Assembly (NCBI GenBank): GCA_013331415.1
Contig: DUGL01000094.1
Span: forward strand, 4,215 to 16,734
Source: Methanoregulaceae archaeon
GTDB taxonomy: Archaea; Halobacteriota; Methanomicrobia; Methanomicrobiales; Methanospirillaceae
Length of the DNA: 12,520 bases
Reading direction: 5' to 3'
Below the pieces are notes generated by a model. It was given only the letters and a program-made list of their open reading frames with translations, was not told the origin of the DNA and did not search any database. Below are positions 5,885 to 12,520 of this stretch, one piece after another (within the stretch, counting starts at the first letter, position 1; every line of letters starts with the position of its first letter). The position numbers and the translations under genes were made by a program.

Positions 5885-7137
5885 CAGGGCACCTCTCTTG
5901 GGTCGGTGATTACACCGGTGATTGCACTCGCCGCAGCGGTTGCCGGGGAACAGAGGTAGACCTCGCTCTCGGTGCTCCCCTGCCGTCCCCGGAAGTTCCG
6001 GTTCGAGGTCGAGAGGGATACCTCGCCGGGAGCGAGCAGGCCGAATGCCCCTCCCATGCACGGCCCGCAACAGGGAGCCTCGACCAGTCCTCCGGCTCTG
6101 ACCAGGGTCTCGATGTACCCTGCCGTGAGTGCTCTCAGGTATTCCTCGCGGGATGCAGGGATGATGATGACCCGGACATCCGGGCTGAACTTCTCTGTTC
6201 CAAGAACCCCGACTGCTTCTTCGATGTCCTCAAACCGCCCGTTCGTGCAGGAACCGATGAAGACCTGGTCGATATGCGTCCCGGCTACCCTGCTGACCGG
6301 CACCCCGGTGTCCACGTTGTGGGGAACCGCTACCTGGGGTTCGAGGTCCGAGACATCATAGGATCGCGACCCGGCATACGGTGCATCGGGGTCGCTTGCA
6401 AGCGTGAACGGTTCCATGGCACGCCGCCCCCTCATATACTCCCAGGTCACCTCGTCCGGAGCAACAATCCCTGCCTTTGCACCCATCTCGATTGCCATGT
6501 TGCAGCAGGTCATCCTGCCGGCCATGGTCATCGATCCGAGGGTCTCCCCGCAGAATTCGATTGCCTGGTACGTGGCCCCGTCCGCGCCGATATCCCGTGC
6601 AATCGAGAGGATGAGGTCCTTTGGCCCCACGCGCCAGGGGAACCTGCCGGACACCATCGCCCGAATCGTCTCCGGGACTTTGAAGTAGAGCGCTCCGAAC
6701 TTGAGTACAAAACCCATGTCTGTCGAGCCGATACCGGTCGCAAACGCACCGGCAGCCCCATACATGCAGGTATGCGAATCCGCTCCTACCACGATCTCCC
6801 CGGGTGCCGCCCGTCCTTTCTCCATCGTCACCTGGTGGCAGACCCCCGCATTGATGTCATAGTTGAGAATATCCTGCTCTGCGGCAAACTTCCGCATGTA
6901 CACATGGTTACACGCAGCGGCCAGCGAGTCTGCTGGTATCTGGTGATCAAAGAGCATGATGATACGTTCCGGATCAAAGACCCGCTCCCCGCCCATCTCG
7001 TAGAACTTCTGGATCGCCAGGGGCCCGGTAATATCATGGATCATTGCACCATCAACAGGTGCCATGACGACTTCTCCTGACCTTACCTGGTTTCCACATC
7101 TTGAAGAGAAAATTTTCTCTACGATAGTCGCTCCCAT
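5884..7137 (-). CDS. leuC: 3-isopropylmalate dehydratase (isomerase), large subunit
   Basis: The large catalytic subunit, 417 residues, the usual size for the archaeal LeuC/homoaconitase type. It carries the [4Fe-4S] cluster that binds the substrate hydroxyl. The three ligands are C297 (IGSCTNGR), C357 and C360 (APCCGPCMGG). Other aconitase-family landmarks are FDHQIP, the substrate loop GADSHTCMYGAAGAFATGIG and the C-terminal SNRNFRGRQG. ATG 7137 gives the typical start MGATIVEKIF. The frame stays open 54 codons further upstream, but that part has no family similarity and crosses the divergent promoter region. It is the first gene of a three-gene operon with leuD (one shared base) and the dehydrogenase. 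The close relative acting on homoaconitate in coenzyme B synthesis (AksD) cannot be excluded from the large subunit alone. Confidence 0.93.
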   Translation of the reverse strand: MGATIVEKIFSSRCGNQVRSGEVVMAPVDGAMIHDITGPLAIQKFYEMGGERVFDPERIIMLFDHQIPADSLAAACNHVYMRKFAAEQDILNYDINAGVCHQVTMEKGRAAPGEIVVGADSHTCMYGAAGAFATGIGSTDMGFVLKFGALYFKVPETIRAMVSGRFPWRVGPKDLILSIARDIGADGATYQAIEFCGETLGSMTMAGRMTCCNMAIEMGAKAGIVAPDEVTWEYMRGRRAMEPFTLASDPDAPYAGSRSYDVSDLEPQVAVPHNVDTGVPVSRVAGTHIDQVFIGSCTNGRFEDIEEAVGVLGTEKFSPDVRVIIIPASREEYLRALTAGYIETLVRAGGLVEAPCCGPCMGGAFGLLAPGEVSLSTSNRNFRGRQGSTESEVYLCSPATAAASAITGVITDPREVP

Positions 7138-7223
7138 ACCATTCCCAGTATCAATGGTGCATGAAACGATAAGGAAGTTGTGGGAAACGAATTCTGCAGG
7201 GGGGAAGAAGAGCGCGATTACTG

Positions 7224-7235
7224 CGAAATATTTCG
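7224..7235. promoter_or_regulatory. 12-bp perfect palindrome, candidate operator between leuC and the SIMPL gene
   Basis: CGAAATATTTCG is a perfect inverted repeat in the divergent intergenic region. It lies about 87 bases upstream of the leuC start and 56 bases upstream of the SIMPL start. Its AT core could itself serve as, or overlap, the leuC TATA box. A separate element, GATACATATTTG (7244-7255), is well placed as TATA box for the plus-strand gene. A regulator acting here could affect either or both genes; none is identified. Confidence 0.35.
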
Positions 7236-7290
7236 TATTAAAGGATACATATTTGCATTCAACGGATGTAACTCTGGAATGGTGACATGA

Positions 7291-8028
7291 ATGAAACATT
7301 CTGCACGATTATTCATACCCCTTGCACTCTTCCTTATCCTGGCACTCATACCGGTCGCATGTACTGCTGCAGACCCGGCATTCTGCCCGGAGAATACGCT
7401 GTCGGTGAGCGGCAGCGGTGAAATGATGACAACCCCTGATATCGCCCAGGTGACTGTCGGGGTCCAGACAGAAAACGCTGATGTCAGGACAGCGCAACAG
7501 GAGAACGCACGGATCATGGACGGCATGATAGCGGCCCTGCTGGCTGCCGGTATCCCCCGGGAAGACATCCAGACGGCAGGGTATTCCATCTACCCGGTCT
7601 ATGATGAGAGCGTTCGCCCGTTCGGGCAGAAAGTCAGGTACTACCAGGTCATAAGCATGGTACAGGTCACGGTCCGTGATATCAGCAGAACCGGGGAAGT
7701 CATCGATATCGCGGTGAACAACGGTGCAAACCAGGTCAGTTCGGTATCATTCTCGCTCTCCCCGGAGCGGGAACAGGCTATCCGCGGGCAGGTCATCACG
7801 ATGGCTGCCAGGAATGCCCGGGCTGACGCTGATGTGGCAGCATCTGCGACCGGTGTCACCATCACGGGAGTAAAATCGGTGAATGTCGGCCAGGTGTATG
7901 TGCCGGTCGCTTACGATAACCGGTATTCCGGGACAGCAGAAATGAAGGCAACCGCCGTGCCGACACCCATAGAACCCGGTCAGGTGCGGGTGACCGCCCA
8001 GGTATCCATATCGTACCTGATTCGGTGA
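7291..8028 (+). CDS. Secreted SIMPL-domain (DUF541) protein
   Basis: A 245-residue protein with an N-terminal signal peptide (residues about 1-27: MKHSARLF, then a hydrophobic stretch LALFLILALIPVA, then CTAA) followed by one SIMPL/DUF541 domain. Typical family segments are TLSVSGSGEMMTTPDIAQVTVG at about 36-57, GIPREDIQTAGYSIYPVYD and the ending VTAQVSISYLIR. The protein is expected outside the membrane. The VAC at 22-24 is not a good lipobox because proline precedes it. Bacterial and eukaryotic SIMPL proteins oligomerise or take part in signalling and stress roles; the function in archaea is not established. The ATG is preceded by GGTGA, and the promoter region is shared divergently with leuC. 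The next gene is more than 500 bases away, so it is probably monocistronic. Confidence 0.9.
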   Translation: MKHSARLFIPLALFLILALIPVACTAADPAFCPENTLSVSGSGEMMTTPDIAQVTVGVQTENADVRTAQQENARIMDGMIAALLAAGIPREDIQTAGYSIYPVYDESVRPFGQKVRYYQVISMVQVTVRDISRTGEVIDIAVNNGANQVSSVSFSLSPEREQAIRGQVITMAARNARADADVAASATGVTITGVKSVNVGQVYVPVAYDNRYSGTAEMKATAVPTPIEPGQVRVTAQVSISYLIR

Positions 8029-8059
8029 CAGGACGGATTAGCTCCCCTCCCTGCATCCC

Positions 8060-8064
8060 TTTTT
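8060..8064 (+). terminator. Short T-run, possible archaeal terminator of the SIMPL gene
   Basis: Five consecutive T residues (CCCTTTTTG) lie about 32 bases after the stop codon. Archaeal RNA polymerase stops at short T-runs, so the site is plausible. No hairpin precedes it and the run is short. Confidence 0.3.
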
Positions 8065-8498
8065 GTACGGGTGTAGTGCTGCCCGGCCATGTTCATGCCT
8101 CTTTGCGGGTTGGTGCAGGTCCTTTTCATGGAGTGATCCCCTGTGCATCGAGAGTATGAGAGAATGTCAGATGGATTCAGGATCCCGTTACTGAATCGCT
8201 GGCAGGATCCTCATTCCTGTATCAACCCCCGGATTCATAGCGACCGGATGGTCCCTCGGAGTACCGGGCTGGCAGACCTCCGAGGTAATTTCAGCGGGAA
8301 GGTATTCATCCGGCAGGAGCGGTCAGATGCAATCTGTCCCACCGTCATGTATCCGGCAAAGGATCCCCACCGACGCATGATACCGAAGATACGATCAGGC
8401 CTTCAAAGGGAACCGGGTTGGCCTCTGATCCCGGGGAACGAACTCATCTCCTTTCTTGAACACGATGTGCGAGTTTTACCCTGCAGGGAAAGGACGCA
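8065..8498. other. Intergenic stretch without a convincing gene
   Basis: No supported gene lies between the SIMPL gene and the nusA promoter. An open frame of 121 codons at 8143-8508 starts with GTG. It has no ribosome binding site, an unusual composition (many Arg, Pro and His, no hydrophobic core pattern) and runs into the nusA TATA box; it is more likely chance. Neither strand gave a recognisable tRNA, repeat or protein family. The stretch may be regulatory, hold a non-coding RNA or be decayed sequence. Confidence 0.5.
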
Positions 8499-8510
8499 AT
8501 ACATTTAATG
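8499..8510 (+). promoter_or_regulatory. TATA box of nusA
   Basis: ATACATTTAATG is centred about 40 bases before the nusA ATG. The expected transcript start near 8530 would leave a short leader just able to hold the ribosome binding site GAAGGA (8531-8536), which is 8 bases before the start codon. Confidence 0.5.
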
Positions 8511-8544
8511 GTCCCGCCGATACAGTGTATGAAGGAATTGTAGA

Positions 8545-8988
8545 ATGGAGCGAAATATCGGCTTCAAAGAACGGAGATATATCGAGGAACTCCGGATCCT
8601 GACCAAAGCAACCGCGCTTGACTGCATCATCGATGAGCGGTTTGAACGCATTATCTATATCATAAAACGAGGTGACATGGGGCTTGCGATCGGGAAGAAA
8701 GGAGAGAATATCAGGCGGATGCAGAGCGTCCTCGGCAAGCGGATAGAGATGGTAGAGCAGGCTGAAAGCCCGGATGAGTTGATCACCAATATTTTTCGAC
8801 CTGTCCCGGTAGCACGAATTGGAAAGGACCCGTCAAGTGGAGACCTGGTGGTATGTATCCAGAAAAAGAGCGATCTGGGAAGTGCTATTGGTAAAAAAGG
8901 AATAAATATTGAGAAAGCACGGCTGCTCATGCGGAAATACTGGGGGCTTGAAGTCGGAGAGCTCAGGGCAGCGGAGGATACTCCATGA
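8545..8988 (+). CDS. nusA: Archaeal NusA-like transcription factor (two KH domains)
   Basis: A 147-residue protein with the size and layout of archaeal NusA, which has two KH RNA-binding domains and lacks the bacterial N-terminal RNA polymerase-binding and S1 domains. The KH signature loops are GLAIGKKGENIRRM (46-59) and SAIGKKGINIEKARLLM (113-129), each with an intact G-K-K-G. The segment DCIIDERFERIIYIIKRGDMG before the first loop also fits the family. In many archaea nusA follows the RNA polymerase subunit genes and rpl30e and precedes rps12. Here it has its own promoter, no ribosomal or polymerase gene beside it, and hisE overlapping its end. It binds RNA; whether it affects elongation or termination in archaea is not settled. 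Confidence 0.93.
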   Translation: MERNIGFKERRYIEELRILTKATALDCIIDERFERIIYIIKRGDMGLAIGKKGENIRRMQSVLGKRIEMVEQAESPDELITNIFRPVPVARIGKDPSSGDLVVCIQKKSDLGSAIGKKGINIEKARLLMRKYWGLEVGELRAAEDTP

Positions 8989-9278
8989 CCGGGACCGAAA
9001 TTCTCGATGATCTTTTCAGGGTGATCGATGACCGGATCAGGAATCCCTCACCCGCTTCGTATGTTTCCCGGCTGATCTCAGGGGAGAAGGGCAGGGACCG
9101 GGTGCTCGAGAAGATCGGGGAGGAGGCAACGGAGTTTATCATTGCGGCAAAGAACCCTGACCCCACACGGGTGATTTCAGAGGCAGCCGACCTCCAGTTC
9201 CACCTCCTCATCGCTCTCCGGGCATCCGGAGTAACTCTCGAGGACGTCTGCACAGAGCTCGCCTCACGCAGGAGATGA
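8985..9278 (+). CDS. hisE: Phosphoribosyl-ATP pyrophosphatase
   Basis: A 97-residue enzyme of the second step of histidine biosynthesis, hydrolysing phosphoribosyl-ATP to phosphoribosyl-AMP and pyrophosphate. Family landmarks are SYVSRLISGEKGRDRVLEKI (about 26-45), the metal-binding GEEATEFIIAAKN (46-58) and EAADLQFHLLIAL (66-78). Length is normal for a free-standing HisE; the HisI cyclohydrolase is not fused and no other his gene is nearby. Its ATG overlaps the nusA stop as ATGA, so it is very probably co-transcribed and translationally coupled with nusA. Its stop lies one base from the stop of the convergent DUF151 gene. Confidence 0.94.
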   Translation: MTGTEILDDLFRVIDDRIRNPSPASYVSRLISGEKGRDRVLEKIGEEATEFIIAAKNPDPTRVISEAADLQFHLLIALRASGVTLEDVCTELASRRR

Positions 9279-9279
9279 T

Positions 9280-9732
9280 TCACCCGGCAAGGTAGGATCG
9301 GATATCAAGGAGCTCGGGCAGCTCTCCCGCAGGGATCGCGGACTGGCGTACGACATCCTCATCTATCAGGATACGGGCATGGCACCGGATCCCGATCGCG
9401 ATCCCGTCACTGGGGCGGCAATCGAGGGTCACCTCGTGGTGGTCCTGGACAAGGACCATCGTTGCATAGTAGACCCCTTCGTTCAGTGAATCAATAACCA
9501 GGCTTTTGAGGGTTATGCCGAGACGCTGGAAAAATTCAACGAAGAGGTCGTGGGTGAGCGGTCGCGGGGGTATCTCGTTTTGCAGGGCAGCATGGATTGA
9601 CATGGCTTCCCAGAGCCCGATGTAGATCGGGAGGCACGACTCGTCCTCCATCGTGAGAATTACAGCCGGGGATGCACCGAAAGCATTCTTTGCCATGAAT
9701 ATCCCCCGAACCTGGCATGGTACCGGCTGCAT
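9280..9732 (-). CDS. Bifunctional nuclease-domain (DUF151) protein
   Basis: A 150-residue protein with one DUF151/BFN domain over nearly its whole length. Diagnostic parts are the start VRGIF, then LTMEDESCLPIYIGLWEAMS (26-45), LTHDLFVEFFQRLG (59-72) and CRPSDGIAIGIRCHARILID (105-124). Plant and bacterial relatives were reported to have DNase and RNase activity, but the role in archaea is unknown. ATG 9732 keeps the complete first strand of the domain; an internal ATG at residue 13 would cut it off. No clear ribosome binding site or TATA box precedes it. The membrane protein gene upstream ends 40 bases before, so the two may share a transcript. Confidence 0.9.
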   Translation of the reverse strand: MQPVPCQVRGIFMAKNAFGASPAVILTMEDESCLPIYIGLWEAMSIHAALQNEIPPRPLTHDLFVEFFQRLGITLKSLVIDSLNEGVYYATMVLVQDHHEVTLDCRPSDGIAIGIRCHARILIDEDVVRQSAIPAGELPELLDIRSYLAG

Positions 9733-9772
9733 ACTGCAGGGATGATTGGTGCATGCCGAGAAAAAGGTTTGT

Positions 9773-10792
9773 TCAGTCCGGTTCCTGCGCTTCCCTGCGC
9801 ACGATCAGGAGGCTTGCGATAAGCCCGAGCAGGATATTGAAATAAAAGAGGATCGAGCGCCAGAGGACCACCAGGATCCCGAGGACCGACGATGTCACAA
9901 AGATGCCGTAGAGCGAGGTGAACATGATCTCAGCGATACCGGATCCTCCCGGGGTGAGGGGGATCATCATGACCACGGCAATCACCAGCTGGATAATGAG
10001 CGATTCGACAATGATCGGTGGCTGGGAGAGTCCGATGAGGAGGAATGAGACGATAATGAATTCACAGATCCAGAACAATGCCGTAAAAACGAGGCCGTAC
10101 ACGAGCCCCCCCTTCCCGTGACGGAGGAAATCGACGAGGGTGTGATGAAAGTTATCGACCTCCCGGTCAATGGAGAGGGCAAACCGTTCAATCCTCCGCC
10201 CCTCCCAGGTGCGGGTAAAGAGGCGGGAGGTGGTGTGCACAATACGCTTGAGGAGATCCGGATTCTTCACCGAATAGATGAAGAGCACCACGATTACGGA
10301 TATCACGATCCATGATATGTACATGAGATAACTGAAGGCCGAACCGATCCGCTGCCATTCGCTTCCGAGAACGAACATGAAGAATGCACCCCCGATACCC
10401 AGGACTATCCCGTCAAGGATACGCTCCGTGATCACAATCGCGGTGGCATCTCCGAGTTTTACCCCGGCCTTATAGAGTTCATGGACCCTGACCGGTTCTC
10501 CTCCTGCCTGTGAGGGGGTCACCGCTGCAACAAGCATGTTGGCGCAGACTAAATTGATCGAGTACAGGAGTCCGACCCGGTACCCAAGTGACCTGCTCAT
10601 GAACTTGATGCGCAGTGCCCAGAAGACGAGTGCTATCAGGTGGGTGATGAGTGCGAGCAGGAGCCATAAGGGATTGAGTTGCCGGAGATATGCTATCGTG
10701 TCCGCATCTACGGTAAAGTACAGGACCGCTACGAGTACCACTGCAGAGAAGCCGAGGGAGACCCATAACCATCTCTTCTGCGTCCGGTCCAT
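9773..10792 (-). CDS. UPF0104 / AglD-like polytopic membrane protein (lysylphosphatidylglycerol synthase TM family)
   Basis: A 339-residue integral membrane protein with about eight hydrophobic segments, starting with WVSLGFSAVVLVAVLYF. It carries the family's conserved loops: TPSQAGGEPVRVHELYKAG at about 92-110, ITERILDGIVLG at about 119-130, and TPGGSGIAE late in the protein. Relatives include AglD of haloarchaea (involved in adding the last sugar in N-glycosylation) and the flippase domain of bacterial MprF. A role in lipid or glycolipid handling is therefore likely, but the substrate is unknown. ATG 10792 was preferred because a TATA box at 10845-10853 lies suitably upstream and GAGAGGAG precedes it by about 12 bases. 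The open frame beyond 10792 is a shadow of the next gene. The DUF151 gene follows on the same strand. Confidence 0.88.
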   Translation of the reverse strand: MDRTQKRWLWVSLGFSAVVLVAVLYFTVDADTIAYLRQLNPLWLLLALITHLIALVFWALRIKFMSRSLGYRVGLLYSINLVCANMLVAAVTPSQAGGEPVRVHELYKAGVKLGDATAIVITERILDGIVLGIGGAFFMFVLGSEWQRIGSAFSYLMYISWIVISVIVVLFIYSVKNPDLLKRIVHTTSRLFTRTWEGRRIERFALSIDREVDNFHHTLVDFLRHGKGGLVYGLVFTALFWICEFIIVSFLLIGLSQPPIIVESLIIQLVIAVVMMIPLTPGGSGIAEIMFTSLYGIFVTSSVLGILVVLWRSILFYFNILLGLIASLLIVRREAQEPD

Positions 10793-10844
10793 GAAAACAG
10801 TATGCTCCTCTCTTCTGGCAGGTTCATAAGTGATTACAGCGCAT

Positions 10845-10853
10845 AGTATAAAC
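10845..10853 (-). promoter_or_regulatory. TATA box of the UPF0104 membrane protein gene
   Basis: On the minus strand GTTTATACT lies about 57 bases upstream of the ATG at 10792, in the 92-base gap behind the DUF357 gene. An expected start near 10823 leaves a leader of about 30 bases containing GAGAGGAG. It suggests that the membrane protein is transcribed separately from dph5 and the DUF357 gene. Confidence 0.5.
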
Positions 10854-10884
10854 GCTTTAAGGAAACGGAGACAGTGCTGCCGGC

Positions 10885-11457
10885 CTAGATGGTAAAGAGG
10901 TCCCGGTGGTCCATGACCCTGAAGAGGCCGAGCCGGACCCCGGCATCCAGCCAGCCAAAGCAGTAACTGGTTGCAGAGAGTGCTGATGCGAGGTTCCCTG
11001 CTTTTTCGAGGAGAGTCCCCTGGCGGTACCAGGTATGCCCGATGAACAGGATGCGTTCCGCCGGACCTGCGAGGCATGAACCGGGTTCGGCTGCGACCGA
11101 GAGGCTCCCCAGCGCACGGGAAAGGAGTGCATGGTAGCGGGACGTCTTCTCAGCGAGCCGCTCTTTCTCGGTATCCGGGACAAGATGCGGGGCGAGAATA
11201 TCACCGGACCAGGGGGTGCCGGTTGTGATCAGGCCAAGCGAGAGGCCGGCATCCATCCAGCCAAGAGCGTACCAGTAACTTGCCCATGCATTGGTCAGGT
11301 CACCCTGCGCAAGAAACCGGTCCCCGTCCGAGAGGTACCCTGAGATCATCTCGGGGAATATACCTGCACAGGTAAAGAAGATGCTCTTGTCTGCCGGGAT
11401 GTACCGCAGTGCGGTATACCGCTCTGCGAGCTCTGCCCGTACACGGTCAGGGTTCAT
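10885..11457 (-). CDS. DUF357 protein with two similar repeats
   Basis: A 190-residue protein of the archaeal DUF357 type, function unknown. The family's helical signature occurs twice. At about 42-77 it reads LSDGDRFLAQGDLTNAW, then YALGWMDAGLSLGLI. At about 143-180 it reads TWYRQGTLLEKAGNLASA, then CFGWLDAGVRLGLFRV. Both copies keep the G(D/N)L...A...GW(M/L)DAG.(S/R)LGL pattern, which suggests internal duplication. There is no membrane segment or signal peptide. The ATG overlaps the dph5 stop (ATGA), and GGAGG lies just before it within the dph5 end, so translation is coupled to dph5. The coupling suggests, but does not show, a link to translation or elongation factor 2 modification. Confidence 0.85.
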   Translation of the reverse strand: MNPDRVRAELAERYTALRYIPADKSIFFTCAGIFPEMISGYLSDGDRFLAQGDLTNAWASYWYALGWMDAGLSLGLITTGTPWSGDILAPHLVPDTEKERLAEKTSRYHALLSRALGSLSVAAEPGSCLAGPAERILFIGHTWYRQGTLLEKAGNLASALSATSYCFGWLDAGVRLGLFRVMDHRDLFTI

Positions 11458-12203
11458 AAACCTCCAAAGATCTCCAGGTACTCCCGCTCCATGACATGGA
11501 GTGTTGCAGGGATGACGAGGATATGCAGGGGCGGTCCGAAATCGGTTGCTGCCAGGGTCCGGGCAGAGCCAGCCCTTACAACAGGGCATTCTGCCCCGGC
11601 CCGGGCTACCCCGACATAGAGAGGGACGCTCGTCCCTGTCCTCGCACCCAGCTCCTCGAGGAGCCCGACTGCCTGGGGAATGGTCATGCAGCGCTCTTCC
11701 TGTATGTCAAGGTACACGAGGGTATGGAGGTCACGTGCACGGTTTGCACCGATCACCTCGATCGGGGTCGTCGGGAACCACGTGCCATGGGGGAACGGGA
11801 GTGAGCAGGACCTTCCGAACCGGTAGTTCTGCAGCCCGGTCAGCCCGCAGACTGCGGTGGATATCGAGGATGCATGGATGATCCGCGTTGGAATCCCCTG
11901 CTGGTGTGCCCGGATCCGGAGGTCGATGTGGGTCGTGGATACCATGGGGTCACCCCCGGTGAGAAAGACAACATCTGAGGTAGCAGCGTGCGAGAGCATG
12001 GTTCCTGGATCAACCTCGACATCGGTACGGGAGAGGACCTGCACCGGTCTCCCGTAGAACGACTCCATCGCTTCCAGGGTGCACCCGGCAAGGCGGGATG
12101 TGTAGTATTCAAGGAAGACATGGTCTGCGTTCCGGATGCATGCGAGGCCCCGGACAGAAATATCTTCAAGGTCATAGAGCCCGAGTCCCACGAACGTCAG
12201 CAT
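11454..12203 (-). CDS. dph5: Diphthine synthase
   Basis: A 249-residue AdoMet-dependent methyltransferase that methylates the modified histidine of archaeal elongation factor 2 in the diphthamide pathway. It starts with the classical MLTFVGLGLYDLEDISVRGL and has HVFLEYYTS (28-36), the AdoMet-binding GGDPMVSTTHIDLRIRA (about 83-99) and IHASSISTAVCGLTGLQNYRFG (about 109-130), then SLPFP. Length is typical for the archaeal enzyme. ATG 12203 is preceded by AGAGGTGG four bases upstream; the open frame beyond it to 12311 has no family similarity. It is the first gene of a coupled pair with the DUF357 gene. No clear TATA box was found between 12204 and 12300. Confidence 0.95.
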   Translation of the reverse strand: MLTFVGLGLYDLEDISVRGLACIRNADHVFLEYYTSRLAGCTLEAMESFYGRPVQVLSRTDVEVDPGTMLSHAATSDVVFLTGGDPMVSTTHIDLRIRAHQQGIPTRIIHASSISTAVCGLTGLQNYRFGRSCSLPFPHGTWFPTTPIEVIGANRARDLHTLVYLDIQEERCMTIPQAVGLLEELGARTGTSVPLYVGVARAGAECPVVRAGSARTLAATDFGPPLHILVIPATLHVMEREYLEIFGGL

Positions 12204-12241
12204 GGTCCACCTCTGATGCAGGTGCAGTCTGCTCGAACAGG

Positions 12242-12442
12242 GATGATACCGTACTTCGAGGGAATACTGGAGAGGGAGCACGGCAACCCCTGGCCCCGGG
12301 ACCTGCTCCATGAACCGACCGTGGCATCCCGTTGCTGTATGACGGAAATCCAGATTCTCTGGTGCGATCCCGGGAGTATCCTCCCCATGAGGTGATGTTC
12401 CTGAGAGCGGTGATCAGTCCCGGGGGTATACACCGTCCTTGA
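12242..12442 (+). pseudogene. Possible frameshifted small gene upstream of dph5
   Basis: On the plus strand ATG 12242 opens a frame beginning MIPYFEGILEREHGNPW and then PRDLLHEPT. From about 12315 a different plus frame reads more like protein: TDRGIPLLYDGNPDSLV, then RSREYPPHEV, then MFLRAVISPGGIHRP, ending at TGA 12440-12442. A run of five T follows at 12457-12461 and could be its terminator. Joined, it would be a protein of about 67 residues; no family was recognised. The first frame alone stops at 12395 after 50 codons with a cysteine-rich, unlikely tail. The second frame lacks an ATG near its beginning. It may be a frameshifted gene, a sequencing error or chance. Confidence 0.25.
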
Positions 12443-12520
12443 AATATCCTCCCTGCTTTTTACTCCAGATGATCGGGTGACTGACTGTCGCATATGCATA
12501 CCATCAGGGAAGCCGGTGAA
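12443..12520. other. Edge region; unresolved beginning of a gene
   Basis: Two plus-strand frames are open to the window end. One starts at GTG 12477 (reading VTDCRICIPSGKPV) and one at ATG 12494 (reading MHTIREAGE). A weak TATA-like TTGAAATATC at 12439-12448 would suit either. The piece is too short to decide or to recognise. Confidence 0.2.
12457..12461 (+). terminator. Short T-run, possible terminator
   Basis: GCTTTTTAC lies 15 bases after the TGA at 12440-12442. It fits a short T-rich archaeal stop site only if the small plus-strand gene upstream is real. Confidence 0.2.

Noticed and set aside
5885..6070. N-terminal extension of leuD into leuC
   Set aside because: It runs through the 3' end of leuC out of frame. 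The ATG at 5884 has a ribosome binding site and one-base stop/start overlap.
4227..7137. Annotation as aksDEF (homoaconitase and homoisocitrate dehydrogenase of coenzyme B synthesis)
   Set aside because: The small-subunit loop lacks the homoaconitase arginine, and the dehydrogenase is of another branch. It is kept only as an alternative.
7138..7299. N-terminal extension of leuC to 7299
   Set aside because: The extension is open but has no family similarity and covers the divergent promoter region. ATG 7137 gives the typical LeuC start.
8143..8508. 121-codon frame upstream of nusA
   Set aside because: It has no ribosome binding site and an unprotein-like composition, and it overlaps the nusA TATA box.
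10793..11077. Extension of the UPF0104 membrane protein upstream to 11077
   Set aside because: It is a shadow of the DUF357 gene and crosses the TATA box at 10845-10853.
11458..11589. Extension of the DUF357 protein upstream to 11589
   Set aside because: It lies within dph5 out of frame. ATG 11457 has GGAGG just upstream and the ATGA overlap.
12197..12499. 100-codon minus-strand frame upstream of dph5
   Set aside because: The composition is unlike a protein (Arg/Ser-rich with no pattern), and it overlaps the dph5 start and ribosome binding site.

Overview
The window looks like chromosomal DNA of a GC-rich euryarchaeon, most likely a methanogen of the Methanomicrobiales type (inferred; no taxonomic marker was searched). 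Archaeal markers are a diphthine synthase (Dph5), an archaeal two-KH-domain NusA, a DUF357 protein and archaeal TATA-box promoters. No rRNA, tRNA, CRISPR array, insertion sequence or phage gene was seen.

Layout. (1) 1-554, +: the 3' end of a TrkH-type potassium transporter. (2) 621-3562, +: a compact three-gene operon for a nitrogenase-like enzyme, made of a NifH-type Fe protein and two short NifD/NifK-type proteins that overlap end to start. No nifB, nifE, nifN or nifI is in view. This is the most interesting part of the window. (3) 3563-4216: a short gap holding what looks like a frameshifted small CxxC protein gene on the minus strand, then an unrecognised 147-residue protein on +. (4) 7137-4227, -: a tight leuC-leuD-dehydrogenase operon of the isopropylmalate type for branched-chain amino acid or 2-oxoacid synthesis. 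Its dehydrogenase resembles the tartrate/D-malate dehydrogenase branch. (5) 7291-8028, +: a secreted SIMPL-domain (DUF541) protein, divergent from leuC, with a 12-bp palindrome in the shared promoter region. (6) 8029-8544: about 515 bases without a convincing gene. (7) 8545-9278, +: nusA and hisE joined by an ATGA overlap. (8) 9732-9280 and 10792-9773, -: a DUF151 bifunctional-nuclease-domain protein and, upstream of it, a polytopic UPF0104/AglD-like membrane protein. (9) 12203-10885, -: dph5 overlapping a protein with two DUF357-like repeats. (10) 12204-12520: the region upstream of dph5, with a possible frameshifted small gene on + and perhaps the first codons of another gene at the edge.

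Working together: the leu operon is a classical isomerase plus dehydrogenase unit, and dph5 modifies elongation factor 2. The nitrogenase-like operon has all the parts of an ATP-driven two-component reductase. The Fe protein would pass electrons to a D/K heteromer that keeps P-cluster-type cysteines but lacks the long domains and the cofactor histidine of true nitrogenase. Its substrate cannot be read from the sequence.
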